DNA of 46,265 nucleotides, from positions 2,318,519-2,364,783 of the forward strand of contig CP070778.1 in the NCBI GenBank assembly GCA_020346245.1. Reading direction: 5' to 3'. This stretch comes from Flavobacteriaceae bacterium. GTDB taxonomy: Bacteria; Bacteroidota; Bacteroidia; Flavobacteriales; Flavobacteriaceae. Shown piece after piece: positions 16,749-24,641 of this stretch. Numbering within the stretch: position 1 is the first letter of the stretch; each line of letters starts with the position of its first letter. The position numbers and the translations under genes are program-made. Below the pieces are notes generated by a model, which did not search any database, was not told the origin of the DNA, and worked only from the letters and a program-made list of their open reading frames with translations.

Positions 16749-18524
16749 ATGCAAAACATAACCCGTCTTTTTGATTTTCCACATTATCAATTAGAAAAAT
16801 TTAACCTCGATAATTCCCTTAATACCAAATATGATGGAAAGTGGGTTGCCACTTCTACACAAAATTATGTTGACAGGGCAAATACTGTGAGTAGGGCCCT
16901 ATTGAGGTTAGGCGTAAAACCCAATGATAAAATTGCATTGATTTCCATGACCAACCGGACTGAGTGGAATATAATGGATATAGGTATTTTACAATTGGGA
17001 GCGCAGAATGTACCTATTTATCCAACAATTTCTGAAGAGGATTATGCTTATGTGCTTAACCATTCTGAATGTGTTTATTGCTTTGTCTCTTGCAGTGAAG
17101 TTTATGAAAAGGTTAAGGCAGTGAAATCTAAAGTTCCTTCATTAAAGGAAATATACTCCTTTGATGAACTCGGGAATTGTAAGAACTGGAAAGAAATATT
17201 AGAACTAGGTAAAGACGACTCCAATCAGGTTGAAGTTGATAAGCTTAAAGACGCTGTAAAACCTGAAGACCTGGCCACTTTAATTTATACTTCTGGCACC
17301 ACAGGAAGGCCAAAAGGAGTTATGCTATCCCATAATAACATTGTGAGTAATACTCTGGAAAGTTCTTTCAGATTGCCCATTGAAGACGGCGCGGTTAAAG
17401 CACTAAGTTTCTTGCCAGTTTGTCATATTTATGAACGAATGCTCATGTATTTGTATCAGTATAGGGGTGTTTCTATCTATTTTGCGGAATCATTGGAAAC
17501 AATAAGTGAAAACCTAAAAGAAGTTGAACCTCACGTAATGACTGCTGTTCCCAGACTAATTGAAAAGGTCTACGACAAGATAATTGCGAAAGGAGCCGAC
17601 TTAAAAGGCATTAAAAAGTTCTTGTTTTTTTGGGCCGTAAAAGTTGGGCTCAGGTTTGAACCCTATGGCCAAAACGGATGGTGGTATGAACAACAACTTA
17701 AACTTGCCCGCAAATTAATTTTTAGTAAATGGAAAGCCGGTCTTGGAGGAAATCTTGACCTCATTGCATCCGGAAGTGCAGCTTTGCAGCCCAGATTGGC
17801 CAGAATCTTTAATGCCGCCGAAATGGGACTTATGGAAGGCTATGGACTAACAGAAACATCTCCGGTTGTCTCTGTTAATGACATGCGGAATAATGGTTTT
17901 AAGATAGGGACTGTAGGTAAACCTATAGGGCAAACTGAAGTTAAAATTGAGTCAGATGGTGAGATATGTATAAAAGGGCCACAGGTAATGATGGGCTATT
18001 ACAGAGATGCTGAGAAAAGCGCAGAAGTACTAAAGGACGGCTTTTTCCACACCGGTGATATCGGCGAACTAGATGCCGATGGTTTTCTGAGGATTACAGA
18101 TCGTAAAAAAGAAATGTTTAAAACCTCAGGTGGGAAATATGTAGCTCCTCAGGTATTGGAAAACAGATTTAAGCAATCCAGATTTATTGAACAGATTATG
18201 GTTGTAGGGGAAGGAGAAAAAATGCCTTCGGCGCTTATTCAACCTAATTTTGAATTTTTAGGAGAATGGGCTATCAGGCATAATATTCAACTTGGAACCA
18301 ATGCCGAAAGTGTGGTTAATCCAAAAGTTCTGTCCAGATTTCAGGAAGAAGTTGATCATGCCAATGAAAAATTTGCTAAATGGGAAAAAATAAAACAATT
18401 TAGACTTACCCCTGATGTTTGGAGTGTAGACGAAGGGCACCTCACTCCTACTATGAAACTTCGGCGAAAAATTATTAAAGAAAAGTACATAGGCCTATAC
18501 AATCAGATATATGGGCGCGAGTAG
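16749..18524 (+). CDS. Long-chain fatty acyl-CoA synthetase
   Basis: A 591-residue AMP-forming acyl-CoA ligase that activates free fatty acids for oxidation or lipid synthesis. The P-loop-like motif TLIYTSGTTGRPKGVM covers residues 178-192. GYGLTETSPVV lies near 363. The hinge and ATP-binding block HTGDIGELDADGFLRITDRKKEMFKTSGGKYVAP follows in order, and the C-terminal PTMKLRRK holds the catalytic lysine region. Length and motifs fit the 'long-chain fatty acid-CoA ligase' (FadD15-like) subgroup common in Bacteroidetes. It lies directly before the fad operon but 136 bases away, without the palindrome in front of its own start, so regulation may be separate. Confidence 0.92.
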   Translation: MQNITRLFDFPHYQLEKFNLDNSLNTKYDGKWVATSTQNYVDRANTVSRALLRLGVKPNDKIALISMTNRTEWNIMDIGILQLGAQNVPIYPTISEEDYAYVLNHSECVYCFVSCSEVYEKVKAVKSKVPSLKEIYSFDELGNCKNWKEILELGKDDSNQVEVDKLKDAVKPEDLATLIYTSGTTGRPKGVMLSHNNIVSNTLESSFRLPIEDGAVKALSFLPVCHIYERMLMYLYQYRGVSIYFAESLETISENLKEVEPHVMTAVPRLIEKVYDKIIAKGADLKGIKKFLFFWAVKVGLRFEPYGQNGWWYEQQLKLARKLIFSKWKAGLGGNLDLIASGSAALQPRLARIFNAAEMGLMEGYGLTETSPVVSVNDMRNNGFKIGTVGKPIGQTEVKIESDGEICIKGPQVMMGYYRDAEKSAEVLKDGFFHTGDIGELDADGFLRITDRKKEMFKTSGGKYVAPQVLENRFKQSRFIEQIMVVGEGEKMPSALIQPNFEFLGEWAIRHNIQLGTNAESVVNPKVLSRFQEEVDHANEKFAKWEKIKQFRLTPDVWSVDEGHLTPTMKLRRKIIKEKYIGLYNQIYGRE

Positions 18525-18601
18525 CAAATCCTCACTCTTACCCTGAGAAGTACTACTCAATTTTTACAATTTTACTTTTTAAAAACGACAGGTTATTCTT
18601 C

Positions 18602-18631
18602 AAAATTTATTATGCATGCATAATAAATTTT
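18602..18631. promoter_or_regulatory. Perfect 30-bp palindrome, probable MarR operator
   Basis: The 30 bases are perfectly self-complementary around GCATGC, with core ATTATGCATGCATAAT flanked by A/T arms. It ends 29 bases before the MarR start codon and three bases before the predicted -7 element. The size and symmetry fit a dimeric winged-helix repressor. It is not a terminator: no T tract follows the stem and no gene ends immediately before it (the synthetase gene stops 77 bases upstream). Confidence 0.75.
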
Positions 18632-18633
18632 TA

Positions 18634-18641
18634 TATCTTTG
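18634..18641 (+). promoter_or_regulatory. Predicted -7 promoter element of the fad operon
   Basis: TATCTTTG matches TAnnTTTG exactly and ends 19 bases before the MarR ATG at 18661. The -33 region would fall within the palindrome, so a bound repressor should block RNA polymerase. Confidence 0.55.
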
Positions 18642-18660
18642 AGGAACAATTAAAGATTTT

Positions 18661-19125
18661 ATGAAGGATATAACCATAGATTATGCCTTGCGTGCTACCT
18701 GGCAATCCGTTGCTAAAATGTATAATGAGGAAGCCAAAAATTTTGGCACGACAATGGCTGTTGGTTTTACGCTACTAAGCATAGATCCTAAAACCGGTAC
18801 CCCATCCACATCTCTTGGACCTAAAATGGGGATGGAGGCCACCAGCCTTTCCCGAATACTAAAAAGTATGGAAGAAAAGGGGCTGATTACACGAAAACCC
18901 AATCCGGATGATGGCCGTGGTGTGCTAATATACCTTACCCCTTTTGGCCTTGAAAAACGTAAAGATTCCAAAGACGTTGTCTTACGGTTTAATGAAGTAG
19001 TACGGCAAAATGTGAGTGAGGAGGAACTTGGCAACTTTTTTAAGGTTATGGAAACCATAAACGGCCTTATTTCTGAGAAAAAAATATATGGTAGGAAAAC
19101 AAAATTAAATAATCATCATCAATGA
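18661..19125 (+). CDS. MarR family regulator of the fatty-acid oxidation operon
   Basis: A 154-residue winged-helix regulator. The recognition helix lies around residues 58-71 (MEATSLSRILKSMEEKGL), followed by the wing ITRKPNPDDGRGVLIYLTPFG, which carries the MarR D-x-R pair (D84, R86). Terminal helices provide dimerisation. It is the first gene of the operon, and its stop overlaps the next start in ATGA, so regulator and enzymes are made together. The palindrome before it suggests autorepression. By context the ligand is probably an acyl-CoA or related fatty-acid intermediate; this is inference, since MarR ligands cannot be read from sequence. Confidence 0.9.
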   Translation: MKDITIDYALRATWQSVAKMYNEEAKNFGTTMAVGFTLLSIDPKTGTPSTSLGPKMGMEATSLSRILKSMEEKGLITRKPNPDDGRGVLIYLTPFGLEKRKDSKDVVLRFNEVVRQNVSEEELGNFFKVMETINGLISEKKIYGRKTKLNNHHQ

Positions 19126-21527
19126 ATAAGCATATTAAAAAAGTAGCTGTCATAGGTTCTGGTATAATGGGTAGCGGAATTGCCTGTCACTTTGCGAATA
19201 TTGGGGTTGAAGTCCTGTTACTGGATATTGTTCCCGGAGAACTTAATGAAAAGGAAAAATCAAAAGGACTAACACTTGAAGACAAGGCTGTAAGAAATAG
19301 ACTAGTCAATGATTCCCTGGGAATCGCTTTAAAATCTAAACCATCACCTATTTATCATTCAAGATTCGCCAGCAGAATTACAACGGGAAATCTTGAAGAT
19401 GATATTGCCAAAGTAGGACAGGCTGATTGGATTATTGAGGTTGTTGTGGAACGCCTTGACATAAAGAAATCTGTTTTTGAAAAGCTCGATAAACATCGAA
19501 GTGCGGGTACACTTATAACCTCCAACACCTCTGGTATTCCAATTAAATTTATGAGTGAAGGGAGAAGTGATGATTTTCAGGAACATTTTTGTGGTACACA
19601 TTTCTTTAACCCCGCTCGCTATCTCAAACTTTTTGAAATTATTCCAGGACCAAAAACGAAACAATCCGTGCTGGATTTTTTAAATAGTTATGGTGAAAAA
19701 TTTCTTGGAAAAACATCGGTAGTAGCAAAAGATACCCCTGCGTTTATAGGCAATAGAATTGGGATATTCAGTATTCAAAGCTTATTTCACATGGTTAAGG
19801 ACCTGGGGCTCACTGTAGAAGAAGTAGATAAGCTAACAGGTCCGGTAATTGGCAGACCAAAATCCGCAACATTCAGAACCGTAGATGTGGTAGGGCTAGA
19901 CACCTTGGTACATGTAGCAAACGGAATCTATGAAAATTGCAAGGATGATGAACAACATGAGTTATTTAAATTGCCGGAATTTATCGAAACCATGTCCGAA
20001 AACAAATGGCTCGGAAGTAAAACAGGGCAAGGATTCTATAAAAAGGTAAAAGCCAGTGACGGGAAAAGTGAAATTCTTAGCCTGGATCTGGATACGATGG
20101 ATTACAGGCCTAAAAAGAGGGCGAATTTCGGCACCCTGGAAAATACCAAGCCCATAGATAAAGTTATTGATCGTTTTGAAGTATTGGTTGATGGCAAGGA
20201 CAAGGCAGGCGTCTTTTACCGTAAAAGCTTTGCAGCACTTTTTTCATACGTTACTCACCGCATTCCTGAGATAACAGATGAATTATATAAAGTTGATGAC
20301 GCCATGAAAGCCGGTTTCGGTTGGGAACACGGGCCATTTCAGATATGGGATGCCATTGGTTTTGAAAATGGCCTGAAAATCATGGAAGATGAGGGACTTA
20401 ATCCTGCAGCCTGGGTTAAAGAGCTTAAAGACTCGGGCATTTCTTCATTCTATACAATCAAAGATGGGGCTACCTATTATTACGATATTCCGCAGAAGAC
20501 CATGGCTAAGGTGCCCGGCCAGGATGCCTTTATTATTTTAGATAACATACGAAAGTCTAACGAAGTATTTAAAAATAGTGGGGTTGTTATAGAAGACCTT
20601 GGAGATGGAATACTCAATGTAGAATTCCAATCTAAAATGAATACTATTGGTGGAGACGTATTAGCGGGTTTAAATAAAGCAGTAGATCTTGCCGAGAAGG
20701 ATTTTCAAGGGCTCGTCATAGGTAATCAGGCGGCTAACTTTTCGGTTGGGGCCAATATAGGAATGATATTCATGATGGCAGTGGAACAGGAGTACGATGA
20801 ATTGAATATGGCCATTAAATACTTTCAGGATACGATGATGCGCATGCGATACTCTTCTATCCCAACGGTATCTGCTCCTCATGGAATGTGCCTGGGGGGA
20901 GGGTGTGAGCTATCACTTCATGCCGACAAAGTAGTTGCAGCGGCAGAAACTTATATTGGATTGGTTGAATTTGGTGTTGGGGTTATCCCTGGTGGTGGAG
21001 GCTCTAAAGAAATGGCCTTAAGGGCATCAGATACATTCAGAAAGAATGATGTTGAATTAAATGTACTGCAGGAATATTTTCTAACTATTGGGATGGCCAA
21101 AGTGTCCACCTCGGCATATGAAGCATATGACCTGGGAATCCTGCAAAAAGGTAAAGACATTGTTGTTGTGAATAAAGACCGTCAGATAGCAACAGCCAAG
21201 TCACATGCAAAACTTTTAGCCGAAGCCGGTTATACCCAACCTGTCAAAAGAAATGATGTAAAGGTCCTTGGAAAACAGGCCCTGGGCATGTTCCTGGTAG
21301 GTACGGATTCTATGGAAGCCGGCCACTATATAAGTGAACATGATAAAAAAATTGCAGATAAACTGGCATATGTTATGGCTGGAGGAGATTTGTCTGAAGC
21401 AAGTCTTGTAAGTGAACAATACTTATTGGATTTGGAAAGAGAGGCTTTTTTATCGCTCTGCGCGGAGAGAAAGACTTTGGAACGAATTCAGCACATGTTA
21501 AAAACAGGTAAACCACTTAGAAATTAA
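19122..21527 (+). CDS. fadN: FadN-type 3-hydroxyacyl-CoA dehydrogenase/enoyl-CoA hydratase
   Basis: An 801-residue bifunctional beta-oxidation enzyme. The dehydrogenase comes first: NAD-binding GSGIMGSG at 12-19, then the catalytic-histidine block GTHFFNPARY near 157, then the C-terminal dehydrogenase domains. The enoyl-CoA hydratase/isomerase-like domain comes last (about 495-700), with the oxyanion-hole stretch GMCLGGGCELSLHAD near 588. This order is the reverse of E. coli FadB and matches Bacillus FadN. A conserved glutamate of the hydratase may be in VEFGVGVIPGGGG near 620. The gene overlaps marR by four bases and precedes the thiolase by 5 bases, so it sits in a tightly coupled operon. 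Confidence 0.93.
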   Translation: MNKHIKKVAVIGSGIMGSGIACHFANIGVEVLLLDIVPGELNEKEKSKGLTLEDKAVRNRLVNDSLGIALKSKPSPIYHSRFASRITTGNLEDDIAKVGQADWIIEVVVERLDIKKSVFEKLDKHRSAGTLITSNTSGIPIKFMSEGRSDDFQEHFCGTHFFNPARYLKLFEIIPGPKTKQSVLDFLNSYGEKFLGKTSVVAKDTPAFIGNRIGIFSIQSLFHMVKDLGLTVEEVDKLTGPVIGRPKSATFRTVDVVGLDTLVHVANGIYENCKDDEQHELFKLPEFIETMSENKWLGSKTGQGFYKKVKASDGKSEILSLDLDTMDYRPKKRANFGTLENTKPIDKVIDRFEVLVDGKDKAGVFYRKSFAALFSYVTHRIPEITDELYKVDDAMKAGFGWEHGPFQIWDAIGFENGLKIMEDEGLNPAAWVKELKDSGISSFYTIKDGATYYYDIPQKTMAKVPGQDAFIILDNIRKSNEVFKNSGVVIEDLGDGILNVEFQSKMNTIGGDVLAGLNKAVDLAEKDFQGLVIGNQAANFSVGANIGMIFMMAVEQEYDELNMAIKYFQDTMMRMRYSSIPTVSAPHGMCLGGGCELSLHADKVVAAAETYIGLVEFGVGVIPGGGGSKEMALRASDTFRKNDVELNVLQEYFLTIGMAKVSTSAYEAYDLGILQKGKDIVVVNKDRQIATAKSHAKLLAEAGYTQPVKRNDVKVLGKQALGMFLVGTDSMEAGHYISEHDKKIADKLAYVMAGGDLSEASLVSEQYLLDLEREAFLSLCAERKTLERIQHMLKTGKPLRN

Positions 21528-21532
21528 AAAAA

Positions 21533-22723
21533 ATGAAAACAGCATATATCGTAAAGGCATATAGAACAGCAGTTGGCAAAGCTCCAAGAGGGTTATTTCG
21601 TTTTAAAAGGCCTGATGAATTGGCAGCAGAGACCATCTCTTATATGATGGATGAGTTGCCACAATTGGACAAAAAAAGAATCGATGATGTAATTGTTGGC
21701 AATGCAATGCCGGAAGCTGAGCAAGGACTAAATATGGCACGCCTCATATCGCTGATGGGTTTAGAGATAGATGATGTTCCCGGTGTTACTGTAAACAGAT
21801 ATTGTGCCTCCGGGTTGGAAACTATCGGTATTGCCACAGCCAAGATACAATCTGGTATGGCAGATTGTATCATAGCCGGAGGAGCAGAGAGCATGAGTTA
21901 TATTCCAATGGGAGGATACAAACCAACGCCCGATTACGAAATCGCTAAAGAAGGACATGAAGACTATTATTGGGGTATGGGTTTGACGGCAGAGGCGGTT
22001 GCAAAACAATTTAAGGTTTCCAGAGCAGACCAGGATGATTTTGCATATAACTCTCATATGAAAGCATTGAAAGCACAAAACGAAAATAAGTTTCAGGATC
22101 AAATTGTACCTATTGAAGTAGAGCACACCTTTGTTAATGTGGCTGGAAAAAAAGAAACAAATACCTATACGGTAAATAAAGATGAAGGTCCAAGGGCAGA
22201 TACTTCCAAAGAAGTCCTGGCCAAATTAAGACCGGTATTTGCCGCAGGTGGCAGTGTTACGGCAGGAAATTCATCACAAATGAGTGATGGTGCAGCTTTT
22301 GTAATGGTGATGAGTGAAGAAATGGTAAAGGAATTAGAATTGGAACCCATTGCGCGTCTTGTAAACTATGCGGCAGCCGGAGTAGAACCCCGTATCATGG
22401 GAATTGGTCCTGTAAAGGCAATACCGAAGGCATTAAAACAAGCCGGTTTAAAACAAGATGCTATTTCACTAATAGAGCTTAATGAAGCTTTTGCTTCTCA
22501 ATCCCTGGCAGTAATAAGGGAATTAAATCTCAATCAGGATCTTGTTAATGTAAATGGAGGGGCCATTGCCCTTGGGCATCCTTTAGGTTGTACCGGAGCT
22601 AAACTTTCTGTTCAATTATTTGATGAAATGCGCAAACGCGAGATGAAAGGCAAATACGGCATGGTAACCATGTGTGTAGGAACAGGCCAGGGTGCAGCTG
22701 GCATCTTTGAGTTTATAAATTAA
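21533..22723 (+). CDS. fadA: Acetyl-CoA acyltransferase (3-ketoacyl-CoA thiolase)
   Basis: A 396-residue thiolase that cleaves 3-ketoacyl-CoA with CoA in the last step of the beta-oxidation cycle. The acyl-accepting nucleophile is Cys91 in VNRYCASGLETIG. The second active-site set is His349 in GGAIALGHPLGCTGA and Cys381 in MCVGTGQGAAG. Its length matches FadA-type thiolases (about 390). Because it is paired with the FadN-type protein, a degradative rather than biosynthetic role is likely. It starts 5 bases after fadN and ends 21 bases before the acyl-CoA dehydrogenase gene. Confidence 0.95.
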   Translation: MKTAYIVKAYRTAVGKAPRGLFRFKRPDELAAETISYMMDELPQLDKKRIDDVIVGNAMPEAEQGLNMARLISLMGLEIDDVPGVTVNRYCASGLETIGIATAKIQSGMADCIIAGGAESMSYIPMGGYKPTPDYEIAKEGHEDYYWGMGLTAEAVAKQFKVSRADQDDFAYNSHMKALKAQNENKFQDQIVPIEVEHTFVNVAGKKETNTYTVNKDEGPRADTSKEVLAKLRPVFAAGGSVTAGNSSQMSDGAAFVMVMSEEMVKELELEPIARLVNYAAAGVEPRIMGIGPVKAIPKALKQAGLKQDAISLIELNEAFASQSLAVIRELNLNQDLVNVNGGAIALGHPLGCTGAKLSVQLFDEMRKREMKGKYGMVTMCVGTGQGAAGIFEFIN

Positions 22724-22744
22724 TATCTTAAAAAAGAATATAAA

Positions 22745-24556
22745 ATGAGTACCGAAACAATGAACAAGGATATCTTACGTGGCGGTCAGTTTTTAGTAAA
22801 AAAAACAAATTGCGAAGATATTTTTACCCTTGAAGATCTGACCGAAGAGCAAAAAATGATGCGCGAGAGCACCAAGGAATATGTAGACCGTGAACTTTGG
22901 GGGCATTGGGAAAGATTTGAAAAAAAGGATTATGCCTATACGGAAGAATGTATGCGAAAGGCAGGTGAATTAGGCCTGTTGAGTATTGCTGTTCCTGAAG
23001 CTTACGGGGGTATGGGTATGGGATTCGTATCTACAATGCTGGTATGTGATTATATTTCCGGTGCTACAGGTTCATTTAGCACGGCTTTTGGAGCGCACAC
23101 GGGTATAGGAACAATGCCTATAACCCTTTATGGTACAGAAGAGCAAAAGAAGAAATATGTGCCAAAACTGGCATCAGGTGAATGGTTTGGAGCTTATTGT
23201 CTTACTGAGCCCGGTGCGGGATCTGATGCAAATTCTGGTAAAACCAAGGCGGTTTTGTCCAAAGATGGGAAGCATTATCTTATTAGTGGTCAAAAAATGT
23301 GGATTTCCAACGCCGGCTTTTGTAAGTTATTTATTGTTTTTGCCAGAATTGAAGATGATAAGAATATTACAGGTTTTATCGTTGAAAATGATCCTTCAAA
23401 CGGAATCACTCTGGGGGATGAAGAAAAAAAGTTAGGAATTCACTCCTCCTCTACCCGACAGGTATTTTTTAGCAACACAAAAGTGCCCGTTGAAAATATG
23501 CTTTCGGAGCGAGGCAATGGATTTAAGATTGCAATGAATGCTCTTAATATCGGAAGAATAAAGTTAGCTGCGGCATGCCTTGAGGCACAAAGGAGAGTGC
23601 TTGGTGAGGCCGTTAATTATGCCAATGAAAGGATTCAATTTAAAACTCCAATCATAAATTTCGGAGCCATCAAAGCAAAGGTGGCTCAAATGGCTATGAA
23701 TGCTTATGCAGGAGAATCTGCCTGTTACAGGGCGGCTAAGAACATTGAAGACAGGATAGCCATACGTGTAGCTGAGGGTAATTCGCACCAGGAGGCGGAA
23801 CTTAAAGGCGTAGAAGAATATGCTATAGAGTGCTCAATACTTAAGGTGGCAGTTTCTGAAGATGTTCAGGAAACTACAGACGAAGGTATCCAGATTTTTG
23901 GTGGAATGGGCTTTAGCGCAGATACACCAATGGAATCGGCCTGGAGAGATGCCCGTATATCCCGTATTTATGAGGGAACCAACGAAATAAACAGGATGTT
24001 GGCAGTTGGCATGCTGGTAAAAAAAGCAATGAAGGGTCATGTAGATTTATTGGGGCCTGCAACAAAGGTTGCCGATGAACTTATGGGAATACCGTCTTTT
24101 GACACCCCGGATTATTCTGAACTCTTTTCTGAAGAAAATGATATAATTGCTCGACTAAAAAAAGTGTTTTTAATGGTTGCCGGAAGTGCTGTACAAAAAT
24201 TTGGCACCGATCTGGAAAAACACCAACAAGTATTATTGGCTGCAGCAGACATATTAATAGAGATTTACATGGCCGAATCTACGATCCTTAGGACTGAGAA
24301 GAATGCTAAAAGATTCGGAGAAGAAAATCAATCCACACAAATTGCAATGTCCAGGCTTTATTTATACAATGCAGTGGATACTATTATTCAAAAAGGTAAG
24401 GAAGCTATAGTTTCATTTTCTGAAGGGGATGAGCAACGCATGATGCTTATGGGATTAAAACGATTTACTAAATATACCAATCAGCCTAATGTTGCGGAAC
24501 TCAGAGAACAAATTGCGGACAAGGTTGCTTCAGATAACAGTTATAGTTTTGACTAA
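22745..24556 (+). CDS. fadE: Acyl-CoA dehydrogenase, long FadE form
   Basis: A 603-residue FAD-dependent dehydrogenase making trans-2-enoyl-CoA, the first oxidation step. Motifs in order are AVPEAYGGMGMGFVS, the FAD/substrate loop CLTEPGAGSDANS, MWISNAGFC, and IQIFGGMGFSADTPMESAWRDARI. The catalytic base is probably Glu410 in IYEGTNEINR. The extra 180-residue C-terminal domain distinguishes it from 380-residue short-chain enzymes and matches the VLCAD-like/B. subtilis FadE group. The gene order fadN-fadA-fadE equals that of the Bacillus fad operon. A strong terminator lies 25 bases past the stop. Confidence 0.95.
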   Translation: MSTETMNKDILRGGQFLVKKTNCEDIFTLEDLTEEQKMMRESTKEYVDRELWGHWERFEKKDYAYTEECMRKAGELGLLSIAVPEAYGGMGMGFVSTMLVCDYISGATGSFSTAFGAHTGIGTMPITLYGTEEQKKKYVPKLASGEWFGAYCLTEPGAGSDANSGKTKAVLSKDGKHYLISGQKMWISNAGFCKLFIVFARIEDDKNITGFIVENDPSNGITLGDEEKKLGIHSSSTRQVFFSNTKVPVENMLSERGNGFKIAMNALNIGRIKLAAACLEAQRRVLGEAVNYANERIQFKTPIINFGAIKAKVAQMAMNAYAGESACYRAAKNIEDRIAIRVAEGNSHQEAELKGVEEYAIECSILKVAVSEDVQETTDEGIQIFGGMGFSADTPMESAWRDARISRIYEGTNEINRMLAVGMLVKKAMKGHVDLLGPATKVADELMGIPSFDTPDYSELFSEENDIIARLKKVFLMVAGSAVQKFGTDLEKHQQVLLAAADILIEIYMAESTILRTEKNAKRFGEENQSTQIAMSRLYLYNAVDTIIQKGKEAIVSFSEGDEQRMMLMGLKRFTKYTNQPNVAELREQIADKVASDNSYSFD

Positions 24557-24581
24557 TTGAATCCAATTTATTTTGGAATAG

Positions 24582-24608
24582 AAAAACCGCTCAATTGAGC
24601 GGTTTTTT
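24582..24608. terminator. Bidirectional terminator between fadE and the M49 peptidase gene
   Basis: A perfect palindrome at 24582-24607 (AAAAACCGCTCAATTG and its complement) has a GC-rich stem flanked by A and T tracts. It can therefore end transcription from the fad operon and from the convergent peptidase gene that stops at 24642. Confidence 0.92.
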
Positions 24609-24641
24609 ATATTGAACGATGCTGTATAAATTTTTATACGT

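Noticed and set aside
20836..20848. GCGCATGCG-type sequence resembling the fad palindrome core
   Set aside because: It lies inside the fadN coding sequence and lacks the A/T arms of the 30-bp site.
24582..24608. Perfect palindrome considered as a second operator
   Set aside because: It lies between convergent gene ends with flanking A and T tracts, so it is a terminator.
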